DNA of 64,000 bases from Glycomyces algeriensis (GTDB lineage: Bacteria; Actinomycetota; Actinomycetes; Mycobacteriales; Micromonosporaceae), in the NCBI RefSeq assembly GCF_027622855.1, contig NZ_JAPZVR010000003.1, forward strand, positions 103,092 through 167,091, given 5' to 3'. Below, in pieces: positions 1 through 6,769 of the stretch. Numbering within the stretch: the first letter of the stretch is position 1; the number at the start of each line of letters is the position of its first letter. The notes beneath the pieces were generated by a model that was given only the letters and a program-made list of their open reading frames with translations, made no database searches and was not told where the DNA came from. The translations under genes were made by a program, and so were the position numbers.

Positions 1-65
1 GCCCCGCGCCGGGGCGCCCCGCCCCCCCCCCCCCCCGCCCGCCCCCCGGCCCCCCCCCCCCCCCG
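1..65. other. C/G homopolymer-rich low-complexity stretch
   Basis: Nearly pure C and G with runs of more than ten C. There is no coding signal. It lies just beyond the 3' end of the first gene and resembles the second G-run stretch near 61 kb. It is probably poorly resolved sequence around a GC-rich hairpin, or an assembly edge, rather than a functional element. Confidence 0.6.
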
Positions 66-99
66 GCGGGGCCGCCCCCTCGCCTCCGAGGAACGCCGA

Positions 100-126
100 A
101 CGGGACGGCCGAAACGGCCGTCCCGT
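100..126 (-). terminator. Hairpin terminator of the DUF7144-like gene
   Basis: Perfect 12-bp inverted repeat (ACGGGACGGCCG / CGGCCGTCCCGT) with an AAA loop. It starts 15 bp past the stop codon of the minus-strand membrane protein gene. No T-run, as is usual for actinobacterial terminators. Confidence 0.75.
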
Positions 127-140
127 CGCAGCGAACCGCC

Positions 141-545
141 TTACCGGTAGTCGGGCCCCGTGGGCTTCGGGGCCACCGTCATGGCCCAGATGCTGAAGAT
201 CGCGAGCGCGATGATCAGCAGCGACCAGAACGGGTAGTACGGCAGGTACAGGAAGTTGTTGATGAGCACCAGGCACGCCAGCACGACGCCCAGGACGCGG
301 GCCCAGGTGGCCCCGCCGAAGAGCGCGCAGCCCACGAGCGCGGTGACCACGCCGAGGATGAGGTGGATCCAGCCCCAGGCGGTCGTGTCGATGCTGACCA
401 CGTAGTCCTGGACCTCGGCGTAGAAGTTGTCGGTGGCGATGCCGAAGATCCCCTCGATCGCCTGCCAGACGCCCATCATGATCATGCTGACCGCGGCGAA
501 GACCATGCCCCCGGCGGCCCAGGCAGCCTTGGATTCCCCGTCCAT
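141..545 (-). CDS. DUF7144-like four-helix membrane protein
   Basis: A 134-residue integral membrane protein of unknown function. Four hydrophobic segments can be seen, at about residues 12-33, 58-78, 80-100 and 103-125. The N-terminus is short and cytosolic, and the C-terminus is short and polar. Between helices 1 and 2 lies a loop with an aromatic-rich NFYAEVQDYVV segment. Size, helix layout and the WGWIHLILG motif fit the actinobacterial DUF7144 family, whose members often sit near stress regulators. It appears monocistronic, with a strong hairpin just downstream. The ATG is preceded by a GAGGGGGGT-like purine stretch. No function can be assigned from sequence. Confidence 0.75.
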   Translation of the reverse strand: MDGESKAAWAAGGMVFAAVSMIMMGVWQAIEGIFGIATDNFYAEVQDYVVSIDTTAWGWIHLILGVVTALVGCALFGGATWARVLGVVLACLVLINNFLYLPYYPFWSLLIIALAIFSIWAMTVAPKPTGPDYR

Positions 546-636
546 CTCGGACCCCCCTCAGGTAAAGGAAATACCCTCACGGTAAGCCCGAAACAGCCCC
601 TATCCAGGTCGAATGCCGAATATTGGCCCGAACCCG

Positions 637-671
637 GGCCGCCGGGCGCCTGTGTCAGGCGCCCGGCGGCC
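637..671 (-). terminator. Terminator of the CBM2-SGNH esterase gene
   Basis: Perfect 16-bp stem (GGCCGCCGGGCGCCTG and its complement) with a TGT loop. It lies 6 bp past the esterase stop codon on the minus strand. Confidence 0.85.
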
Positions 672-676
672 ACTGC

Positions 677-1771
677 TCAGGACAGGATCGGGTCGAGGGC
701 CTCGAACCAGTTGGCGGCGAGTTTGACGTAGCCGTCCTCGTCGGGGTGGACGCCGTCGTAGGTGTCGACGGCGGGGTAGAAGCCGGTCCACTGGTCGACC
801 ACGACGATCGGGGACTCGGCTGTGGTCAGCCCGGCGGCCCAGGCCGGGATCGCGGCGTTGAAGTTGATCGCGCGCTGCGGGCAGTCGGTGCAGCCGAAGG
901 ACGCGTCCGGTTGGAGCGGGATGATCTGGGCGACCAGGATGACCGCGTCAGGATTGAGTTCGCGCAGGTCCGCGACGATCTGGGTGTAGGCGGCGAGGAT
1001 CTGGGAGGGCGGGAGGTTCGACCAGACGTCGTTGGTCGCGAAGTGCATCATCAGCACATCGGGGGTGTTCTGCTCGAGCCAGCCGCGGACGCTGCCGTTC
1101 GCGACGGACTGAGTGACCTGGAAGCCGCCGTGCCCCTCGTGGTCGGGGTCGGAGCCGGCCGGGTTGCAGGCCTGGGAGAGGGAGCCGACGAAGTCGACCT
1201 CGTGCCCGGCCTCGTCGAGGAGGTCCCACAGGTTGCCGCGCCAGCAGCCGGGGCTGCCGGTGATCGAGTCGCCGAGGGGCATGATCTTCACGGCCCCGCC
1301 CGGCGGCTCCTCGGTGGGCGTCCCGGTCGGGTCGGTGGGACCGCCGGTCGGGTCGACCTGGCCGTCGCACAGGTCGCCGTTGACCGAGATCGACTGCGGG
1401 GCGGCGGTGCTGCCGGACCCGATGAAACCGAAGACCTCGCGGGTCTGGCCGGAGCCGATGGCGGCGTTCCAGCCGACGTCGGCGCCGGTGAACGCCGTGC
1501 CGTTCTGGTCCCAGTCGACGTTCCACGCGCTGGAGACCTGGGTGCCTGCCGGGAAGTCCCAGGTGAGGTCCCAGCCGTTGATGGGCTCGGCGGCGGTGAT
1601 CGAGACGTTCGCCTGGAACCCGCCGCCCCAGCTGCTCACGACCTTGTACTCCACCTCGCAGCCGTCTTCGGCCTGGGCTTGGTTCGCGGTGGCGATCGAC
1701 AGCGCCCCCGCGCTGAGGGCCGCGACCGCGGCGGTGGTGAGGGCCAGCCGCCTGCTTCGTTTGCTTCGCAT
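677..1771 (-). CDS. Secreted SGNH/CE3-like esterase with N-terminal CBM2
   Basis: A 364-residue secreted carbohydrate esterase. An Arg/Lys-rich Sec signal peptide (about 1-34, cleavage near ATANQAQAED) is followed by a CBM2-type cellulose-binding domain (about 38-135; conserved Trp residues in WGGGF, WDLTW and WNVDW). A Pro/Thr/Gly linker (about 137-160) leads to an SGNH hydrolase domain. Block I is MPLGDSIT (catalytic Ser), block III is FATNDVW (Asn) and block V is DGVHPDEDG (Asp and His). This arrangement is typical of CE3 acetylxylan esterases that deacetylate xylan while anchored on cellulose; the substrate is inferred. A TTGACT/TACGAT promoter and a CebR-like palindrome lie directly upstream, so induction by cello-oligosaccharides is likely. 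The ATG follows an AAAGGACG ribosome site. Confidence 0.9.
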   Translation of the reverse strand: MRSKRSRRLALTTAAVAALSAGALSIATANQAQAEDGCEVEYKVVSSWGGGFQANVSITAAEPINGWDLTWDFPAGTQVSSAWNVDWDQNGTAFTGADVGWNAAIGSGQTREVFGFIGSGSTAAPQSISVNGDLCDGQVDPTGGPTDPTGTPTEEPPGGAVKIMPLGDSITGSPGCWRGNLWDLLDEAGHEVDFVGSLSQACNPAGSDPDHEGHGGFQVTQSVANGSVRGWLEQNTPDVLMMHFATNDVWSNLPPSQILAAYTQIVADLRELNPDAVILVAQIIPLQPDASFGCTDCPQRAINFNAAIPAWAAGLTTAESPIVVVDQWTGFYPAVDTYDGVHPDEDGYVKLAANWFEALDPILS

Positions 1772-1786
1772 ATCGCAACGTCCTTT

Positions 1787-1800
1787 CGGGAGCGCTCCCG
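1787..1800. promoter_or_regulatory. CebR-like operator upstream of the esterase
   Basis: A perfect 14-bp palindrome, CGGGAGCGCTCCCG. Its 12-bp core GGGAGCGCTCCC equals the centre of the CebR box (TGGGAGCGCTCCCA), which a LacI-family cellobiose/cellotriose-sensing repressor binds in Streptomyces. It lies just downstream of the esterase -10 element and 16 bp upstream of the start codon, a position that would block transcription. No CebR gene is recognised in the window. Confidence 0.8.
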
Positions 1801-1803
1801 GAG

Positions 1804-1833
1804 ATCGTAGCGGCCTTTAATTTAGGTAGTCAA
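1804..1833 (-). promoter_or_regulatory. Promoter of the CBM2-SGNH esterase gene
   Basis: On the minus strand, TTGACT (1833-1828) and TACGAT (1809-1804) are separated by 18 bp. This is a good housekeeping sigma-factor promoter. The CebR-like palindrome begins 4 bp past the -10 box. Confidence 0.65.
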
Positions 1834-1916
1834 GTATATGAATGTGCCGCTCTCGCGGAGCCCGCTTTCGGGGCCGCGGAGTACGCTCCGGAACGGACGA
1901 GCGGAAGGAGCTTCGC

Positions 1917-2831
1917 GTGGCGACCGGTGCGGAACGCGTCTCGGGAGACGCACTGGACGGGACCGGCCTGGACGAGGCCGCCGCGGTCTTCACCAGCGTG
2001 CGGCCGCGCCTGTTCGGCATCGCCTACCGCATGCTCGGCAGCGCCGCCGAAGCCGAGGACCTGGTGCAGGAGGTCTGGCTGCGCTGGCAGGCGTACGACC
2101 GCACCCGGGTCGAGCACCCCGCGGCGTTCCTCGCGACCACGACCACGCGGCTCGCCGTCAACGCGCTCAAGTCCGCCCGGGCGCGGCGCGAGACCTACAT
2201 CGGGCCGTGGCTGCCCGAACCCGTCGACACCGCGGCCGACCCCTACCTGGGCGCCGAGCGCGGCGAGGCCCTGGAGATCGCGGCGCTGCTGCTCATGGAG
2301 CGCCTCTCCCCCAGCGAGCGCGCCGCGTACGTGCTGCGCGAGGCCTTCGACTACCCGTACGCGCAGATCGCCGAGATCCTGCAGGCGAGCGAGGCCGCCG
2401 TGCGGCAACTGGTGAGCCGGGCCCGCAAGCGCATGGCCGAGGGCCGGCGCAAGCGGGTGCGGCCCGAGGCGCAGCGCACCCTGCTCGCCGCGTTCCTCGC
2501 GGCCGCCGAGTCGGGCGACATGGCCGGGCTCGAGCAGTTGTTCGCCGCCGACGTCACGAGCCTCTCCGACGGCAATGGCGCGCACCAGGTCTCGCGGCGC
2601 CCGGTCGTGGGCGCGGCGCGGGTCGCGAACTTCCTCCAGGCCATCGCGGCCTGGTTCTGGGCGGGCGTCGACATCGAACTGGTCGACCTGAACGGCCAGA
2701 CCGGCGCGGTGCTGCGCCGCGACGGGGAGCTGTACGGCGTGATCACCGTCAGCGCCTCGGACGAGGGCATCGACCAGGTCCTGTGGATGGTGAACCCCGA
2801 GAAGCTGACGGCCCTGCCGCAGCGGGGCTGA
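1917..2831 (+). CDS. ECF41-family RNA polymerase sigma factor
   Basis: A 304-residue extracytoplasmic-function sigma factor. Sigma region 2 (about 20-85) carries FGIAYRMLGSAAEAEDLVQE, and region 4 (about 125-180) carries LSPSERAAYVLREAFDYPY. Between them is the WLPEPV linker motif of ECF41 members. The C-terminal extension (about 190-300) is a SnoaL-like domain ending in NPEKL, the counterpart of the ECF41 NPDKL motif; in this family the extension modulates sigma activity in place of a separate anti-sigma factor. The GTG at 1917 is chosen because GGAAGGAG lies 6 bp upstream; longer versions lack a ribosome site. ECF41 genes usually neighbour an oxidoreductase/epimerase target, matching the convergent NmrA-like gene. 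Confidence 0.9.
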   Translation: MATGAERVSGDALDGTGLDEAAAVFTSVRPRLFGIAYRMLGSAAEAEDLVQEVWLRWQAYDRTRVEHPAAFLATTTTRLAVNALKSARARRETYIGPWLPEPVDTAADPYLGAERGEALEIAALLLMERLSPSERAAYVLREAFDYPYAQIAEILQASEAAVRQLVSRARKRMAEGRRKRVRPEAQRTLLAAFLAAAESGDMAGLEQLFAADVTSLSDGNGAHQVSRRPVVGAARVANFLQAIAAWFWAGVDIELVDLNGQTGAVLRRDGELYGVITVSASDEGIDQVLWMVNPEKLTALPQRG

Positions 2832-2833
2832 AG

Positions 2834-2858
2834 CGGGCCCGCGCCGGGCGCGGGCCCG
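2834..2858. terminator. Bidirectional terminator between sigma factor and NmrA-like gene
   Basis: A perfect 11-bp GC stem with a CGG loop (CGGGCCCGCGC / GCGCGGGCCCG). It lies between the convergent stop codons at 2831 and 2865. Confidence 0.75.
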
Positions 2859-2864
2859 GATCCG

Positions 2865-3599
2865 CTAGCGCGCCAGCCACTCCCGGTACGAGGTCTTCGC
2901 GATCACGGCGTCCCCCTTGGGAACCAGGGCGTCGCCCTGAACCGCGGCGAACATCCCGGCGGTCGGGTCGGTGACGACGGTGCGCGCGTCGCCGCGGGCC
3001 TCGAGGGTGATCCGGCCGAGCTCGTCGAGCGCGAACACCTCCGGTCCGGCCACGTCGCGCGTGCCCTGCAGCGGCGCGCCCGCGGCGGCGTCCGCGACCG
3101 CCGCCGCGATGTCCGCCGCCGCGATCGGCTGGACGGGCGTCGCGGGCAGGCGCACCGTGCTGTCGTCCGAGGTCCAGGACATCACCGCATCCACGAACTC
3201 GAAGAACTGCGTGGACCGCACGATCGTGTAAGGCACCGGCCCGGCCTTGAGCAGGTCCTCCTGGAGCGTCTTGGCGCGGTAGTAGTCGAGCTCCGGCACC
3301 AGGTCCACGCCCACGATCGAGAGGATCACCGCGTGGCCGACCCCGGCGGCGTCCGCCGCCTGGAGCATGGTGTCCATGCTCTGCTGGAAGAACGCGAACG
3401 ACGCCTCGTCGAAGGTCGGCGAGTTCGTCAGGTTGACCACGACGTCAGCGCCCTCCATCGCCTCCGGCATGCCCTGGCCGCTCAGCACGTCGAGCCCGGT
3501 GGACGGCGAGTGCGGCACCGCCTCGTGCCCGCGGCCGTTCAAGATGTCGACGACCTGCGATCCGATGCGTCCGGTGCCGCCGATGACAGCGATCTTCAT
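2865..3599 (-). CDS. NmrA-like NAD(P)-binding oxidoreductase/epimerase
   Basis: A 244-residue atypical short-chain dehydrogenase. The N-terminal Rossmann motif GGTGRIG (residues 7-13) binds NAD(P). The body has the layout of NmrA/YbjT-type proteins, including YYRAKTLQEDLLKAGPVPYTIVRSTQFFEF around residues 107-137, where Tyr and Lys occupy the usual SDR positions. A cytosolic redox or nucleotide-sensing enzyme is likely; the substrate is unknown. AGGAGG lies 8 bp before the ATG. The upstream region holds TGTCACA and TGTC spaced 16 bp apart, an ECF41-type promoter, so this gene is probably the direct target of the adjacent sigma factor. That fits the known linkage of ECF41 factors with carboxymuconolactone decarboxylases, oxidoreductases and epimerases. 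Confidence 0.87.
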   Translation of the reverse strand: MKIAVIGGTGRIGSQVVDILNGRGHEAVPHSPSTGLDVLSGQGMPEAMEGADVVVNLTNSPTFDEASFAFFQQSMDTMLQAADAAGVGHAVILSIVGVDLVPELDYYRAKTLQEDLLKAGPVPYTIVRSTQFFEFVDAVMSWTSDDSTVRLPATPVQPIAAADIAAAVADAAAGAPLQGTRDVAGPEVFALDELGRITLEARGDARTVVTDPTAGMFAAVQGDALVPKGDAVIAKTSYREWLAR

Positions 3600-3648
3600 G
3601 GCTTTCCTCCTGTTCGGCGGGGCGGTCCGCCGCCCCGGTACGAGCTAG

Positions 3649-3675
3649 GACAGCACAGCACCCGGTTTTGTGACA
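3649..3675 (-). promoter_or_regulatory. ECF41-type promoter of the NmrA-like gene
   Basis: On the minus strand TGTCACA (3675-3669) is followed after exactly 16 bp by TGTC (3652-3649). The reported ECF41 promoter consensus is TGTCACA-N16-CGTC, so the -35 is perfect and the -10 matches at 3 of 4 bases. It lies about 50 bp upstream of the start codon. Confidence 0.75.
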
Positions 3676-3692
3676 GGAAGTCGCCGAGATCT

Positions 3693-4367
3693 TCAGGAGC
3701 GGGGGCGCGGCTCCTCGGCCCTGCCCGCCCACCAGCCGATCGCGTGGCGGATGTGCTGGCGCATCAGGGCTTCGGCGGCGTCCGCGTCGCCCGCGGCGAG
3801 GTGGTCGAGGAGCCGGTGGTGCTCGTCGGCCGAGGTACGCAGGCGGCTCGACTCGACCATCGAGACGAGCCCGACCAGGCGGGTGCGCTCGCGCAGGTCC
3901 GCGATGGTCTCCACGAGCACGTGGTTGCCGAGCAGCGCGGTGAGTTCGAGGTGCAAGCGCTGGTCGGCGAGGAGGTACGCGGGGAGGTCGCCCGCGCCGG
4001 CCCCGGCGACGATCGCGTCGGCCTGGGCCCGGAAGTCCGCCAGGCGCTCGGCCGGGAAGGCCCCGGCGACCCGGGCCATCGCGGGCGGTTCGAGGAGCAG
4101 CCGGATCTCCACGAGGTCCTGGAGGAGCTCGTCGCTCACGGCGGTGACCCGGAACCCCTTGTTGCGCACGGTCTCCACGAAGCCGCGCTTCTCGAGGTCG
4201 AGCATCGCCTCGCGGACCGGGGTGGCCGAGACCGCGAACTGCCCGGCCACGCGCGGGACGGTGAGCAGCGTGCCGGGGGCGAGCTCGCCGGAGATGATCG
4301 CGAGCGAGAGCATCCGGCCCACGCGCACGCGCAGGCTCTCACCGGGCTCCAGGCGCCGGTCGCTCAC
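3693..4367 (-). CDS. GntR-family (FCD) transcriptional regulator
   Basis: A 224-residue regulator and last gene of the nine-gene operon. The N-terminal winged helix (about 12-75) contains SLAIISGELAPGTLLTV, FAVSATPVREAMLDLEKRGFV and NKGFRVTAVS. The C-terminal FCD effector domain (about 80-215) shows EIRLLLEPPA, DQRLHLELTALLGN and DEHHRLLDHLAAGD, with the Asp/His residues that usually bind a metal and a small organic acid or sugar-derived ligand. The start is GTG, overlapping the GH127 stop by 4 bp (GTGA), so translation is coupled. It probably autoregulates the operon by binding near the promoter around 15 kb, where a heptamer array lies. The ligand is unknown; a Pro- or arabinose-derived metabolite is a guess. 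Confidence 0.88.
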   Translation of the reverse strand: MSDRRLEPGESLRVRVGRMLSLAIISGELAPGTLLTVPRVAGQFAVSATPVREAMLDLEKRGFVETVRNKGFRVTAVSDELLQDLVEIRLLLEPPAMARVAGAFPAERLADFRAQADAIVAGAGAGDLPAYLLADQRLHLELTALLGNHVLVETIADLRERTRLVGLVSMVESSRLRTSADEHHRLLDHLAAGDADAAEALMRQHIRHAIGWWAGRAEEPRPRS

Positions 4368-6769
4368 CGCGGGTCGCCCTTCCCGGGGATCACCAGGCGG
4401 CGGCGCGGCTCCTCGTTGCCCGCGCGGTCGGTCGCGGCGTACTCGATGACCTGCGGTTCGGGCCCGATCGCGCGCACGAACGCCTCTTGGAAGGTCCCCC
4501 AGAACGTGCCGGGCCCCTCCCACTGGATGCGCTCGACGCCGGAGACCCCGTCCTCGGCGTGGAGGGTGATCTCCCAGCTCGAACCGAGCTCTTTGACGAC
4601 GGCCCGCGAGCGCGGCGGGGCCGTGTCGACACTGAGTTCCCGGCCGGTGGTCGCCTCAAGTCCGCGGGCGTCGGTGGCGCGGGCTTCGATGCGCTGCACG
4701 CCTTCGGTTTCGATCTTCACGGGATCGGTGTACGGCCGCCAGTCGCCGTCGTTGAGCCGCCATTCGAGGCGCAGGTCGTCCGGGTCGGTCGTGTCGGCGG
4801 CGAGGGCGTGGAGGCGGATCGTGGGCGCGGTCGTGTACCAGCCTGAAGGGGCCGGTTCCTCGAGGATCTCGACGGCCACGGCGGGCATGCCGGCCACCGC
4901 GCCGCCGAAGGCGATCTCGGCGTCGCGGCTGCGCACGTACATGTGGTACCTCGTGTCCAGACCCGACCAGCAGGGCTCGAACTCGACGCCGTCGAGCACC
5001 ACCGTCCCGTTCGCCGCGAGCTCGGCGAGGAGTTCGGTCCCGGTCGCGTCCGTGATGAGCGCTCCGGCGTCCGAGCGGCCCGCGAGCGGGAACGGGAGCG
5101 AGGTCGTCAGTTCGGAGCGGGCGAGGAGCAGGGTCGGGCCGAGGAAGATCGCGCACTGGCGCTCGTCGTCGATCGCGGGTTCGGCGCGGAGCCTGACCGG
5201 GGTGGTGAGGTGCAGTTCGTCGCCCGATTTCCAGGCCCGGGTGAGGGACGCGTACTGGCCCGGCACCGGGTTAACGCCCGTGGGTCCGCCGTTGAGGCGC
5301 AGCTCGAGATCGCCTGTTGCCCATGATGGAACGCGCAGGTGGATCGTGCGCTCCCGCGTCGACGATCCGTCGAAGGCGAGCGTGATCCCTTCGCCCAGCG
5401 GGAAGCCCGAGCGGAGCCTGACGTGGAGCCCGGCCTCCTCCCAGTCCAGTTCGGCGTCGATCGGCAGGTTCACATAGAGGCCGTAGTCGCCCCGGAGGAA
5501 GACGGTGTCCTGGTACTTGACGTGGTTCTCCAGGCCGGTGCCGCCGCAGCAGGTGCCCGTGTTGCCGTACTCCCGGTACGCGCCCGGGTGCACCGGGAAC
5601 ATGTACGTGACCTCGGGGCTGGTGTCCGATCGGACGGCGCGGCGCGAGCCGAGGACGTGGTTGAGGACCGTGCGCTCGTAGTAGTCCATATAGGCCGGAT
5701 CGAGGGTGTGCGCGAACAGCCTTCGCGCGAGTTTCAGCAGGTTGTAGGCGGCGCAGGTCTCGGCGTTGCGGTGGCCCACGTCCCCGGCCACGGTGCCCGG
5801 CGGGCCCCACAGCTCGCTCTCGCCGGTGCCGCCGTGGGCGTACATGCGACCGGGCACGACCTGGGCCCAGATGCCCTGCGCCGCTGCGAGGTAGCGGGCC
5901 TCGCCGGTGAGCTCGAACTGATCGACGTAGCCGATGAGCTGCGGCAGGTGCTGGTTGGCGTGCATGTCCGTGAGGACGTCGGTGCCGCTCGCACCCGCCT
6001 CGAGCACGGTCTCCTGGCCGAAGAACGCGGCCGTCTCCAAAAGCAGCGGGTCGCCCGCCGCTTTGCTGAGTCGGGCCAGGGTCTCGTTCATGCCGCCGAA
6101 CTCCCCCGCGATGTACAGCGACCACATGCGCTGGCGGTGTTCGGGGTCCAGCCGGGAGAGGCGCTGGTGGACCCAGTGGCCCATCGCGGTGGCGATCGGG
6201 AGCGCCTCGGTGCTGCCGGTCAGCTCGTGGGCGTCGAGCAGGCCGGCCATGAGCTTGTGGCAGGTGTAGTAGGGCGCCCAGATCTCGCCGTACGGGGCGA
6301 AGTCCTCGAGGCGGGAGAACTGCCATTCGCCGTAGGCCGCAAGGAATCCCGGGTGCGAGTAGCGGCCCGTGGCCGCCAGCGCGGCCTGGACCTCGCCGAG
6401 GCCCGCCACGAACTCGTCCACTTTGGCCTGGAGGGCGGGGTCGCGCTCCCCCGCCGCGGCGTGGGCGAGCATGGAGAGGAAGTGCCCGGCGTAGTGGCCG
6501 CGCAGGAGGTTGGCGGTGGGGGCGTGCTCGCGGCCGGGGTAGTCGTGTTCGCTCCAGGGCTGCTCTGCGGGGTGACCGAAGTCCTCCCAGTTGCCCGGCG
6601 GGGTGGCGCCGCGCGTGTCGAGGCCGGCGTTGCGGCGGAAGACGGCGAGCAGGCGGTCCACGGGGTAGGCGCGGGCGAGGTGGAGCATGGCGTCGCGGGC
6701 GCGGGCGAAGGGGCTCGCGTCGTCGATGCGGACCGCGCCGAGCGGGAAGGGCCGCAGGCGCGGGGTCAT
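4364..6769 (-). CDS. GH127 beta-L-arabinofuranosidase, intracellular
   Basis: An 801-residue enzyme of the DUF1680/GH127 family. Its catalytic (alpha/alpha)6 barrel covers about residues 15-530. The zinc/cysteine set of the characterised enzyme HypBA1 is present: ETC at Glu337/Cys339 and the CCGGTGLEN motif at Cys407/Cys408 (HypBA1 numbers Glu338, Cys340, Cys417, Cys418). A Glu near 317-319 (GESELWG) is the candidate acid/base. GH127 enzymes remove terminal beta-L-arabinofuranose from hydroxyproline-linked arabinooligosaccharides of extensins. There is no signal peptide, so it should act in the cytosol on imported substrate. The C-terminal part (about 640-800) is unusual: Ig/OmpL47-like repeats ending YAATDRAGNEEPRRR. 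Both ends overlap neighbours by 4 bp. Confident on family; substrate is inferred. Confidence 0.9.
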   Translation of the reverse strand: MTPRLRPFPLGAVRIDDASPFARARDAMLHLARAYPVDRLLAVFRRNAGLDTRGATPPGNWEDFGHPAEQPWSEHDYPGREHAPTANLLRGHYAGHFLSMLAHAAAGERDPALQAKVDEFVAGLGEVQAALAATGRYSHPGFLAAYGEWQFSRLEDFAPYGEIWAPYYTCHKLMAGLLDAHELTGSTEALPIATAMGHWVHQRLSRLDPEHRQRMWSLYIAGEFGGMNETLARLSKAAGDPLLLETAAFFGQETVLEAGASGTDVLTDMHANQHLPQLIGYVDQFELTGEARYLAAAQGIWAQVVPGRMYAHGGTGESELWGPPGTVAGDVGHRNAETCAAYNLLKLARRLFAHTLDPAYMDYYERTVLNHVLGSRRAVRSDTSPEVTYMFPVHPGAYREYGNTGTCCGGTGLENHVKYQDTVFLRGDYGLYVNLPIDAELDWEEAGLHVRLRSGFPLGEGITLAFDGSSTRERTIHLRVPSWATGDLELRLNGGPTGVNPVPGQYASLTRAWKSGDELHLTTPVRLRAEPAIDDERQCAIFLGPTLLLARSELTTSLPFPLAGRSDAGALITDATGTELLAELAANGTVVLDGVEFEPCWSGLDTRYHMYVRSRDAEIAFGGAVAGMPAVAVEILEEPAPSGWYTTAPTIRLHALAADTTDPDDLRLEWRLNDGDWRPYTDPVKIETEGVQRIEARATDARGLEATTGRELSVDTAPPRSRAVVKELGSSWEITLHAEDGVSGVERIQWEGPGTFWGTFQEAFVRAIGPEPQVIEYAATDRAGNEEPRRRLVIPGKGDPR

